Of a stretch of 64,000 nt of DNA, positions 7,967-16,595 are shown piece by piece. Numbering within the stretch: position 1 is the first letter of the stretch; the number at the start of each line of letters is the position of its first letter. A program made the position numbers and the translations under genes. Location of the stretch: assembly GCF_040513375.1 (NCBI RefSeq), contig NZ_JBEVTG010000001.1, positions 496,001 to 560,000 of the forward strand, in the 5' to 3' direction. The notes beneath the pieces are model-generated. The model was not told the origin of the DNA and searched no databases. It saw nothing but the letters and a program-made list of their open reading frames with translations. The stretch is from Flagellimonas_B algarum. Lineage in GTDB: Bacteria > Bacteroidota > Bacteroidia > Flavobacteriales > Flavobacteriaceae.

Positions 7967-9304
7967 ATGAAAACCTCGAAGAACATTCCGATATCAAAGC
8001 TGCAACGGACTTCAAAACTGATGAAGACCGGAGCGAAGGTCGGGGTGAACTACCTAAAATATTACGGCGACAAAATCGTGAATTCCGAAGCCGATGCCAA
8101 AGAAAGGCTCAACGAGAACAACGCCAACGACATTTATGATAGTTTGAAGACCTTGAAAGGCAGTGCCTTGAAAATGGCGCAGATGATGAGTATGGAAAAG
8201 AACATCATGCCCAAGGCTTTTGTCGATAAATTCTCCTTGTCACAGTTTTCGGTACCGCCCCTTTCGGCGCCATTGGTCTTAAAGACCTTCAAGAAGTCGT
8301 TCGGGAAGTTACCCCATGAACTTTTCGATCGTTTTGAGACCGAGGCGATCAATGCCGCGAGTATCGGACAGGTACACCGAGCCGAAAAAAACGGCAAGAC
8401 CCTGGCCGTGAAAATCCAATACCCGGGGGTGGCCCAAAGCATACAATCCGATTTGGCCATTGTCAAACCCGTGGCCATGAAGATGTTCAACATCAAGGGG
8501 GAGCATTCTGAAAAATATTTCAAAGAGGTCGAGAACAAATTGTCTGAAGAGACCAACTATGTACTCGAATTGGCGCAGAGTCAAGAGGTGACCGCTTCTT
8601 GTGGGCATATTCCGAACCTGCGGTTTCCGACCTACTACCCTGAGTATTCCTCGACCGAGATCATCACCATGGATTGGATGCATGGGGTACACCTTTCCGA
8701 ATTCATCCAACGCAATACCGATCAAGCCGCGGCCAATGCCGTAGGGCAGACGCTATGGGACTTTTACATGTATCAATTGCATGTGCTGCATAAAGTGCAC
8801 GCCGATCCGCATCCGGGCAATTTCCTGGTCTCCGATAAGAACGAGGTCATCGCCCTTGATTTTGGCTGTATGAAGGAAATCCCCGAAGACTTCTATACCC
8901 CGTATTTCCAGCTGTTCAAATCCGACATCATCAATGACCCGGTCAGTTTTGAAAAGAACCTATTGGCGCTCGAAGTATTGAAAAAAGAAGATACCCCTGA
9001 AGAGCATGAGTTTTTTACCGGCATGTTCCATGAGGTGCTCGAGTGCTTTACCCAACCCTTTCAAAACGAGACCTTCGATTTTTCAGACATGACCCTGTTT
9101 GAAAAAATTTCAGAATTCGGGGAACAGTATGTGAAGCAGGCGGGACTCATGAAAATGAACGCCAATCGGGGATCTAAACATATCATTTATATCAACAGGA
9201 CCTTTTTCGGACTTTTCAGTTTGATGTTCGATCTCAAGGCCGAGAATATCAAGATCAATAACTACACCCAGCTGATTCCTGCGGGAGTCGGACTCGGTGC
9301 GTAA
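7967..9304 (+). CDS. ABC1/AarF/UbiB-family atypical kinase
   Basis: This 445-residue protein has the family signatures in order. A KxGQ-like segment reads KMAQ (usually KLGQ) in GSALKMAQMMS near residue 65. The alanine-rich nucleotide loop reads NAASIGQVHRA, and the Lys-bearing strand reads LAVKIQYPGV. The catalytic loop HADPHPGN starts at H278, and the DFG motif starts at D298. Family members are ATP-binding proteins acting in ubiquinone and other isoprenoid or lipid metabolism. The start is ATG 7967; a frame from 7916 overlaps the gene before it. It lies 14 bp before the wax ester synthase gene, which points to a role in storage-lipid handling rather than quinone synthesis. Confidence 0.88.
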   Translation: MKTSKNIPISKLQRTSKLMKTGAKVGVNYLKYYGDKIVNSEADAKERLNENNANDIYDSLKTLKGSALKMAQMMSMEKNIMPKAFVDKFSLSQFSVPPLSAPLVLKTFKKSFGKLPHELFDRFETEAINAASIGQVHRAEKNGKTLAVKIQYPGVAQSIQSDLAIVKPVAMKMFNIKGEHSEKYFKEVENKLSEETNYVLELAQSQEVTASCGHIPNLRFPTYYPEYSSTEIITMDWMHGVHLSEFIQRNTDQAAANAVGQTLWDFYMYQLHVLHKVHADPHPGNFLVSDKNEVIALDFGCMKEIPEDFYTPYFQLFKSDIINDPVSFEKNLLALEVLKKEDTPEEHEFFTGMFHEVLECFTQPFQNETFDFSDMTLFEKISEFGEQYVKQAGLMKMNANRGSKHIIYINRTFFGLFSLMFDLKAENIKINNYTQLIPAGVGLGA

Positions 9305-9318
9305 CACTACCCAGAACC

Positions 9319-11163
9319 ATGGCATCAAAAATCGAAGACTTTAAAGACATCGCCCAAGAAGTATTGGATGGCAAGTTCAAACAGATCTCGGGCTATGATG
9401 CGGCCTTCCTCTACGCGGAATCACCCACCAGTCCGATGCATATCGCCACCTTGGTCATTGTCGAAGGTTCGTTGGAATTCAAGGATTTCAAGAACATCGT
9501 CGCTTCCAAACTGCATATGATGCCCAAGTTCAGGCAGCGGTTGTTACACGTACCCATGGATCTGGACTATCCCTACTGGGTCGATGATCCGAACTTCGAA
9601 TTGGACCTGCACCTCCACCGGATGAAACTGGCCGATCCGTCGAACTGGGAATCGCTACGTCGCACCACCTCCCGGATCTTCAGCGCCCCCTTAGACCTGC
9701 GCAGACCGCTATGGTCGATCCACTTCATCGAGGGCATTGACGAGATCCCACAGATCCCGAAAGGATCCGTGGCCATTGTGAGCAAGGTGCACCACGTGAT
9801 GATCGATGGCAATTCAGGGGTCGGACTAATGGGTATTTTGTTCGATACGGATAGCAAGGTGAAGCCCATCGACAAATCGAAAATCAAGAAATTCGAACCC
9901 GACCCGTTACCCGATGACCTTAGTTTGCTGATCAAAAGCGGCTATGGCTTTTTAAAGAACCCCTTTAAGTTGCCCAAGACCTTGGCCGAGACCGCCATGG
10001 CGTTCCTACGCACCCGGGCTTCGAAAACGCTGAGCATCCAAAAAGAATTCGCTACGGCCCGATACCCCGTACCGATCACCATATTCAACGGCAACGTATC
10101 GCCAAAAAGGACCTGGGGCACGGCCATCCTTTCTTTCGATCGCGTAAACGGACTTAGAAAACGAATGGGGGTCAGTATCAATGACCTCATCCTGGCCATT
10201 TGTGCCGGGGCAATCCGACGGTATTTGAAAGAGAAGGAAAAGCTGCCCTTACAGCCTTTGGTGGCCAACGTACCCATATCGATTCGCGCCAAAGACGATA
10301 AAACGCACAACAACCAGATTGCCAATATGATGATCCAATTGGCGACGCATATCGAAGACCCTTTGGAACGCCTTGAATACATTCAAGAGCAGACCATGTT
10401 AGGCAAGGCACGCCATAAGACCATGGGGGCCAAGACCCTTTCGAAGATGGCGAACGCCGTACCTTTCGGATTGGCCAATCTAGCGGCGGGGCTGTACAGC
10501 AAGTACAACATCAAAGACCTGCACCGCCCCCCTTTCAATGTGACCATCACCAACGTGCCCGGTCCTTCGAAATTGCTTTACCTCAATGGGCATAAGGTGG
10601 TTTCCATTTTCGGGCTCACCCCGGTGGTCGACGGTTTCGGGTTGATCATTGCGGCGTTCAGTTACAACGGTTTGATCAGCATCACCACGACTTCGGATGC
10701 GCGGACCATGCCCGATGCCTATTTGTTCTCAAGGTATATCAGGGAATCGGCCAACGAATTGGAGGCTTTGATCTTGAACGCCCATAAAAAGAATGGAGGC
10801 GAAAAGCCCGAGGTCAAGCAAAAAAGCGAAAGCACCGTGTTCTTCAATGCCTTAAAACGCTATCTGAAGAAACATCCGGAGTTAGCGAAAAAATACAAAG
10901 GGGTGTTCCACATCAATGTGGATATGGGCTCGAGCAGCGAATCTTGGGAAATCGACCTGACCAAAACAACCCCTTCGGTCAAAAAGGCGACCGTTCTGGA
11001 ACCGAAAACCGTTTTGGAAATCGAGGATGAAAACCTCTACGCCCTTTACAAGAAAAAGTTGCTCTTCGACGAATTGAAGATCCAACAGCGCCTAAAATTG
11101 ACCGGTACGGTAGCGAACAAACGTAAACTCAGCCAATTGGTCAAAACCTTTTTGGACCGATAA
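9319..11163 (+). CDS. Wax ester synthase/diacylglycerol acyltransferase fused to an SCP2 domain
   Basis: The 614-residue protein begins with a WS/DGAT domain of about 470 residues. It carries the active-site motif HHVMIDG (H158, H159, D163) and the later family segments NVPGP and PVVDGFGL. The enzyme family transfers acyl groups from acyl-CoA to long-chain alcohols or diacylglycerol, making wax esters or triacylglycerol. Usual members are about 450-480 residues. Here about 100 extra residues (about 510-612) match the sterol carrier protein 2 fold: a FHINVDMG strand, a WEIDL strand, a short helix ENLYALY and a RLKLTG strand. An SCP2 domain could deliver acyl or isoprenoid substrates. It lies 15 bp after the kinase-like gene and 33 bp before a lipase gene. 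Confidence 0.87.
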   Translation: MASKIEDFKDIAQEVLDGKFKQISGYDAAFLYAESPTSPMHIATLVIVEGSLEFKDFKNIVASKLHMMPKFRQRLLHVPMDLDYPYWVDDPNFELDLHLHRMKLADPSNWESLRRTTSRIFSAPLDLRRPLWSIHFIEGIDEIPQIPKGSVAIVSKVHHVMIDGNSGVGLMGILFDTDSKVKPIDKSKIKKFEPDPLPDDLSLLIKSGYGFLKNPFKLPKTLAETAMAFLRTRASKTLSIQKEFATARYPVPITIFNGNVSPKRTWGTAILSFDRVNGLRKRMGVSINDLILAICAGAIRRYLKEKEKLPLQPLVANVPISIRAKDDKTHNNQIANMMIQLATHIEDPLERLEYIQEQTMLGKARHKTMGAKTLSKMANAVPFGLANLAAGLYSKYNIKDLHRPPFNVTITNVPGPSKLLYLNGHKVVSIFGLTPVVDGFGLIIAAFSYNGLISITTTSDARTMPDAYLFSRYIRESANELEALILNAHKKNGGEKPEVKQKSESTVFFNALKRYLKKHPELAKKYKGVFHINVDMGSSSESWEIDLTKTTPSVKKATVLEPKTVLEIEDENLYALYKKKLLFDELKIQQRLKLTGTVANKRKLSQLVKTFLDR

Positions 11164-11195
11164 TCGCTTAGGCATCAGTTATTGAAAACGCCCGA

Positions 11196-12140
11196 ATGAG
11201 CTCAAAAACACAGTATAAGACCCATACCTTCACCGCAAAAGACGGCGAACCCATCTGTTACTACAAATGGGAAAGCCGAGCTACGGGAAAACAACGTGGG
11301 GTCATACAGATCGCCCATGGTATCGGCGAACATGCCGCCCGCTATGACAGCATCGCCCAACGCTTGCAGCGCGAGGGCTTTACGGTATATGCGAACGACC
11401 ATCGCGCCCACGGAAGAACGGCAGAGATCAACCGACTCTACGGTTATTACAAGGGCAACGATTATTTCGAGGATGTGGTCGAAGACATGCACCAATTGAC
11501 CCAATTGATGCGCAGCGAACATCCTGAAAGTCCGTTCGTGCTTTTCGGGCATAGCATGGGTTCGTTATTAAGTCGCAAATACGTGCTCCGATACGGCGAT
11601 GGTATCGACGCCCTGATCCTTTCAGGTACGGCGAATTTCATCAAAGGACTGGGCCACTTCGGTTTGGCCAGTACCAAACTCGTCAGCATGTTCAGGGGCC
11701 GTGAACGAAGCAATGAGACCTTACGGGCCTTTTTCTTCGATGAATTCAATAAGAAATTCAAACCCAATAGAACCAAGTTGGACTGGATTAGCAGCGACGA
11801 AAAGGCCGTCGATACCTTTGAGGCCGACCCGTATCGCATCGAAAACTTCTCCATCGGAATCTTGGCCGACATCCTGACCAACTCCAAAGAGCTGAACAAG
11901 ACCGCTGCTTTCGCGGATACTCCTGACACCCTGCCCATCCTGATTTTTTCGGGGGATGAAGATCCCGTTGGCGAAATGGGAAAAGGGGTGACCAAAGTGG
12001 CTGAAAATTATAAGAGGAACGGCAATACCGATCTTACCTTCAACCTATACGAAGGAGGACGGCATGAGATGCTGAACGAAACCAATAGCGAAGTGGTCGA
12101 AGAAGACATCGTGACCTGGTTGCATGCCCATATTCCATAA
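11196..12140 (+). CDS. Alpha/beta hydrolase, monoacylglycerol lipase-like
   Basis: The 314-residue protein is of the serine aminopeptidase S33 / monoglyceride lipase type. The oxyanion segment AHGIGEHAARY (from residue 40) is typical of the monoacylglycerol lipase and lysophospholipase group. The nucleophile elbow GHSMG has S120, and the likely acid and histidine are D256 (GDEDPV) and H290 (GRHEML). No signal peptide is seen, so it acts in the cytoplasm. In this neighbourhood it probably mobilises or remodels acylglycerols, working opposite to the upstream synthase; the exact substrate is unproven. The next gene starts 5 bp after its stop. Confidence 0.8.
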   Translation: MSSKTQYKTHTFTAKDGEPICYYKWESRATGKQRGVIQIAHGIGEHAARYDSIAQRLQREGFTVYANDHRAHGRTAEINRLYGYYKGNDYFEDVVEDMHQLTQLMRSEHPESPFVLFGHSMGSLLSRKYVLRYGDGIDALILSGTANFIKGLGHFGLASTKLVSMFRGRERSNETLRAFFFDEFNKKFKPNRTKLDWISSDEKAVDTFEADPYRIENFSIGILADILTNSKELNKTAAFADTPDTLPILIFSGDEDPVGEMGKGVTKVAENYKRNGNTDLTFNLYEGGRHEMLNETNSEVVEEDIVTWLHAHIP

Positions 12141-12144
12141 TATC

Positions 12145-13302
12145 ATGAAAGAGAAAGCGAATTTATACCAGGCCTTTATCAACCTCATGGCTTCCATTGG
12201 AAAACGGAAGGGCCTGACGAAAACGAGCATCAAAAAAGTCTTGGTCAAGAAATTGGAACCCCATCCTGAATACAAGGCGATCCGACCTTTGATCGATACG
12301 GTAGAGGTCGACCCCGAAGCCATGGATGGGCAATTGGAAGCCTGCATTCGACTTTGCGATGAACTAGGTCCGAGCCGCGAGTATTTCACCCTCATCACCC
12401 TCTTCGGGTCCATTGCCGGGGCCTACGCACAAAATGGGGATGCCACCGCCGATGAAAGTATTGCAGCCTACCTCGAAAAATTCAAGAACGAAATCGCCGC
12501 GATCAACCAAAAAATTCCACAACCGCCGCTATTCAATATGCTTTTGGAAGGGCGATCCCTGGTCGAATGGACTTCGATCTATGCCATTTACCCTTTCATT
12601 CCGAAAAGGATCAAAGGCGAGGGCAGGCCGGTCTTATTGATTCCACCTTATTTGGGCGACGACTATTCGACCTCCTTCGTGCGCCGCTATTTGGCTTCTT
12701 TAGGATACAAGACGTACAAGTGGGAACAGGGCTTCAACCTGGTAAAATCGCATTACATTCCGAGATTGGAGGAAAAATTGGATGACATTTATCGCATCCA
12801 TGGGGAGAAGGTCAGCATCGTCGGTTGGAGCGGTGGCGGCATCTTTGCGAAGATCATGGCGAACCGCCATCCAAAACAAGTAGAACAGATCATTACGATC
12901 GGTTCACCGGTATGGGGGGTCATGGATATGAAGACCCCTGTAAACGGCATTCTGGAGTTCTTCAGGGGCAAGTCGCTCAAGGAACGCAACAAACGCTTCA
13001 TCGAAGAGCTCGAACCCATTCCGAACGTACCGATTACCTGTATTTATACGAAAACGGATGGTCTGCTGCCTTGGAAGCATTGCATGGAGGCCGAAAGCTA
13101 CCGGGATGACATCAAGAATATCGAAGTCTATGGGAGTCATTCCGGACTAGGGGCCAATGTGAGTGTCATTCTGATCACCGCCAACGCCTTGAACGCGAAC
13201 ATCAAGGGCAAGACCATTAAGGACAATACTTCGAACATCGAGCGCATCCTTTACCCTTTTTATTGGAACAAGAAAAAAAGAAGTTTGTTTTTCTTAAATT
13301 AG
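12145..13302 (+). CDS. Alpha/beta hydrolase related to PhaC-type and lipase proteins
   Basis: This 385-residue protein has about 155 helical residues followed by an alpha/beta-hydrolase fold. The triad is S229 in GWSGGG, D305 in TKTDGLLPW and H332 in GSHSGLG. The fold order and the TKTDG...PW segment recall polyhydroxyalkanoate synthase relatives, but true PhaC enzymes have Cys in the elbow and here it is Ser, so I call a hydrolase or acyltransferase. The start is ATG 12145; the ATG at 12124 would overlap the previous gene by 17 bp and remains possible. It lies between the lipase and the large acyltransferase gene, so a lipid ester substrate is likely. Confidence 0.68.
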   Translation: MKEKANLYQAFINLMASIGKRKGLTKTSIKKVLVKKLEPHPEYKAIRPLIDTVEVDPEAMDGQLEACIRLCDELGPSREYFTLITLFGSIAGAYAQNGDATADESIAAYLEKFKNEIAAINQKIPQPPLFNMLLEGRSLVEWTSIYAIYPFIPKRIKGEGRPVLLIPPYLGDDYSTSFVRRYLASLGYKTYKWEQGFNLVKSHYIPRLEEKLDDIYRIHGEKVSIVGWSGGGIFAKIMANRHPKQVEQIITIGSPVWGVMDMKTPVNGILEFFRGKSLKERNKRFIEELEPIPNVPITCIYTKTDGLLPWKHCMEAESYRDDIKNIEVYGSHSGLGANVSVILITANALNANIKGKTIKDNTSNIERILYPFYWNKKKRSLFFLN

Positions 13303-13317
13303 GAATCGCCCGGCACC

Positions 13318-16300
13318 ATGGAAGAACTCATCAACAATGAAAAATTTCAGGAAGCGCTAAAGCAGACCGCTAAAGCGCATGATCTGGATTTGGCCGAAGT
13401 CCAAAAAGAAGCGGCCGAATACATCAAGGAGCTCTATGCCGAACAGCATCCCGTGGCCAAAATGGCCTCGGTCAGGGGTTTCGACTACATCCTCTCCCGG
13501 GCGTATAGCGAAAAGATAGACGTCGACCCTAGGGGCATCAAAAAGTTGATGAAATTGATGCGGCGGCATTCCGTGGCGTTCATCATGACCCATAAGACCT
13601 ATTTGGATACCCTAGTGCTCATTTCGACCCTGGCCCGCTATGGCATGCCCGTTCCCTATTCCTTCGGGGGCATCAATCTGGCATTCCCCGGACTGAAACA
13701 ACTGGGCAAGAACGCCGGCCTCATCTTCATCCGAAGAAGTTTTAAGGACAATCCGGTCTACAAGGTCGCTCTCAGACACTGCATCGCCACGATCATCGAC
13801 AAGGGGGAACACTTGACCTGGAATATCGAAGGCACCCGCTCGCGCACTGGTAAGATCCTTCATCCGCAAATGGGCATCCTGAAATACATCATGGATGCCG
13901 AAAAAGAGAGTGCGCGCGACATCAAATACGTACCGGTTTCCATAGTGTACGACCTGATCCCCGATGTGAAGGAAATGACCGAACAGGCCAAAGGAGCCAA
14001 AAAGAAATCGGAAAACCTGGCCGAAGGGGTCAAATACATCCGCAGTCTCGGAAGTGACTATGGGCGCGCGGCCATTAGGTTCGGAGACCCGGTCGAAATC
14101 GACGAGACCCATAATGTGGTCGTTCCCGAGCTTGAAGAAGACACCTACAAGAACAGAAATTCACTTCCGTTCTTCGCCTTCGACCTGATCAATCAAATGT
14201 CAAGGATCACCCCGGTTTCGACCGTCTCCCTGATTTGTAACGTACTGCTGAACGATTTTGCCCAGACCAAAAAGGAAATCGAGTTCAAGGTCAAAAAGTT
14301 GATGGAGTATATCGGCAAGAAACAACAAGACACCCTGATGGACCGTGGCAATCCGATCGCTGTCAGTGTACAAAAGGGGTTGAACTTGCTGCAAGGGGCC
14401 AATATCATCCAGAAAAGCAGGGCGGGCCAAAAGGCGCAATACAGCATCGTTTCGTCCGAATACCTTCCTGCCACCTACTATGCCAATATGGTCGCCGGCC
14501 ATTTATACCATTCGGCCTTTGTCGAGATGGCCTTGGTTAAAATCAAGGACGACACTTCTCCAAACCGCATCGTGCATTTTTGGGAAGAGATCATGGCCTT
14601 ACGCAACCTCTTTAAGTTTGAATTCTTTTATACCAATAAGGCGAAGTTCAGTGCAGAGATCGAAGAAGAACTACATCGCTTCGACAAGAACTGGCGGGAG
14701 ATCCTAGGAGATCCCAAAAAGGATGTCACCGACATCCTCAAAAAACAGAACCTGTTCATCTCGAGGGCCTTGTTGCTCTCTTACCTGGAGGCCGATAAAG
14801 TGGTCTGCCATACCTTGAACGCCTGGGATGAAGACGATGCGTTCAACAAAGATGAATTCTTGGAACTCTGTATGTTCAAAGGAAAGGAACTGCATTGGCA
14901 AAGTCGCATCACACGGCTTGATAGCGTTTCCCGTCCGTTTTTGAGCAACGCCTATCGCTTTGCGGAGAATGCCGGCCTCGGCATCGGCCAACAAAAGACC
15001 AACAGCAAAGGCTTGCAGGAATGGATGCAGCAACTGGACGACCTTACCGCAAGGTTGGCCTACCTCAAGGAAATCGAGGTGGCCCCTACCGCCTGGAGTT
15101 TGGAGTCGATCGCTGCGAAAAACCTATTGGTGCCCGAAGCGAAGGACCCAAAATCGAACCGAAAATCAACCCAAGAGGAAGAAGGGCCACATATCACGGC
15201 CTATTTCGATCTGGATCGCACCTTGATCAATGACTTTTCAGCCAAGCGCTTTATGCGTACCCGGCTTTTCAGTGGGGAGACCACCGCTAAGGAGTACCTG
15301 ACCCAATTCATGACGGCCCTGGTCTTTTCGTTCGGCAACCGTGATTTCGAAGTGCTGACCAAATTAGCCGCCATGGGCGTTAAAGGAATCCCTGAAAAAA
15401 TCTTTGTGAATTTGGGGCAAGAGGTGTTCGAAGAGTATTTGATGCCGACCATTTACCCAGAAGCCCGTGAACTGATCAAAAAACATGCTGAAAAAGGCCA
15501 CCGTATCGTGATCATTTCGGCAGCTACCTCCTACCAAATCATGCCGATAGCCAAGGAATTGGGCGTTGAAGAGGTATATAGTACCCGTTTGGAAGTCCAA
15601 AATGGGAAATTCACCGGACGCATTTCCGAGATGTGTTGGGGGGAAGGAAAGGCCCGTGCGGCACGGACCTTTGCCAAAAAGAACGACATCGATTTGGCTA
15701 AGAGCTATTTCTATTCGGACAGTTTCGACGACTACCCGCTCTTCAAGATCGTCGGTAACCCCGTGGCCACCAATCCTGATAACGCCTTATCACAAGTCGC
15801 TTTTGAAAACGATTGGCCCATACTACGGTTCGAGGAACCACGGCAGAAACCCGTGGTCAACGGTCTCCGCACCAGTTTGGCCATTGCGAGCATCTATCCT
15901 TCAGCTTTCAGAGGGGCCGTAAAAGGACTGATGACACTATCACAGCGCGAAGCCGCCAATACGACCTTTAAAAGTATCGGTGACCTGGCCACCCGGGCGG
16001 CAGGATTACAAATTTCCGTGAAGGGCAAGCACAACCTGACCGATTTCAGACCGGCGGTTTTTTGCTTTAACCATCAAAGTGCGGCCGATTTCTTTATCAT
16101 CATCAAACTGTTGCGCAATGATTTCACCGGCATTGCCAAGAAAGAACTGGAGAAGACCCCCATCGGTCCGATCTTTAAGGCCTTGGGCGCCATTTATATC
16201 GACCGCAGTAACAAGGCCAAGGCCATAGAGGCCATGAAACCGGCCGTAGAAGCACTGAAAGACGGCATTTCGGTCGCCATTGCCCCAGAGGGGACCCGAA

Positions 16301-16551
16301 GCGGCACCGCCCAATTGGGCCCGTTCAAAAAAGGGGCGTTCCATCTGGCCATGCAAGCCGGGGTGCCCATCATCCCCATCGTAATCAAAAATGCCTACCA
16401 AGCGGTAAAAAAAGGAACCGTCATGTTGCGACCGACCCATATCGAAGTCGTCGTACTCGACCCGGTCGACACCGGACTCTGGAAAAAGAAGCACATCGAC
16501 CAGCATGTCGAAGAGGTTAGAAACCTGTTCGTCGCCGAACTGAATAACTGA
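13318..16551 (+). CDS. Three-domain acyltransferase - HAD phosphatase - acyltransferase fusion
   Basis: The 1077-residue protein joins three enzyme-like parts. Residues about 80-430 resemble a PlsB-type glycerol-3-phosphate acyltransferase, with the H-x4-D motif HKTYLD at 92-97, a FIRRSF block near 137-142 and EGTRSRTG at 171-178. Residues about 625-840 are a HAD-IB hydrolase with DLDRT (D631, D633) and the SDSFDD acidic motif from D801. Residues about 890-1070 are a PlsC-type acylglycerolphosphate acyltransferase with NHQSAAD (H919, D924) and EGTRSG (E991). If all are active, one polypeptide could take glycerol-3-phosphate through lysophosphatidate and phosphatidate toward diacylglycerol. 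Mycobacterial PlsC proteins carry a similar HAD-PlsC fusion, but I know of no usual form with PlsB added. Confidence 0.85.
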   Translation: MEELINNEKFQEALKQTAKAHDLDLAEVQKEAAEYIKELYAEQHPVAKMASVRGFDYILSRAYSEKIDVDPRGIKKLMKLMRRHSVAFIMTHKTYLDTLVLISTLARYGMPVPYSFGGINLAFPGLKQLGKNAGLIFIRRSFKDNPVYKVALRHCIATIIDKGEHLTWNIEGTRSRTGKILHPQMGILKYIMDAEKESARDIKYVPVSIVYDLIPDVKEMTEQAKGAKKKSENLAEGVKYIRSLGSDYGRAAIRFGDPVEIDETHNVVVPELEEDTYKNRNSLPFFAFDLINQMSRITPVSTVSLICNVLLNDFAQTKKEIEFKVKKLMEYIGKKQQDTLMDRGNPIAVSVQKGLNLLQGANIIQKSRAGQKAQYSIVSSEYLPATYYANMVAGHLYHSAFVEMALVKIKDDTSPNRIVHFWEEIMALRNLFKFEFFYTNKAKFSAEIEEELHRFDKNWREILGDPKKDVTDILKKQNLFISRALLLSYLEADKVVCHTLNAWDEDDAFNKDEFLELCMFKGKELHWQSRITRLDSVSRPFLSNAYRFAENAGLGIGQQKTNSKGLQEWMQQLDDLTARLAYLKEIEVAPTAWSLESIAAKNLLVPEAKDPKSNRKSTQEEEGPHITAYFDLDRTLINDFSAKRFMRTRLFSGETTAKEYLTQFMTALVFSFGNRDFEVLTKLAAMGVKGIPEKIFVNLGQEVFEEYLMPTIYPEARELIKKHAEKGHRIVIISAATSYQIMPIAKELGVEEVYSTRLEVQNGKFTGRISEMCWGEGKARAARTFAKKNDIDLAKSYFYSDSFDDYPLFKIVGNPVATNPDNALSQVAFENDWPILRFEEPRQKPVVNGLRTSLAIASIYPSAFRGAVKGLMTLSQREAANTTFKSIGDLATRAAGLQISVKGKHNLTDFRPAVFCFNHQSAADFFIIIKLLRNDFTGIAKKELEKTPIGPIFKALGAIYIDRSNKAKAIEAMKPAVEALKDGISVAIAPEGTRSGTAQLGPFKKGAFHLAMQAGVPIIPIVIKNAYQAVKKGTVMLRPTHIEVVVLDPVDTGLWKKKHIDQHVEEVRNLFVAELNN

Positions 16552-16595
16552 TCGGGGCAATTCGTAAAGAGCGGCCCTGACCAAAATACACGACC

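Noticed and set aside
12145..13302. Calling the hydrolase a PHA synthase
   Set aside because: The elbow has Ser rather than the Cys needed for PhaC, and no PhaA/PhaB/PhaE gene is near.
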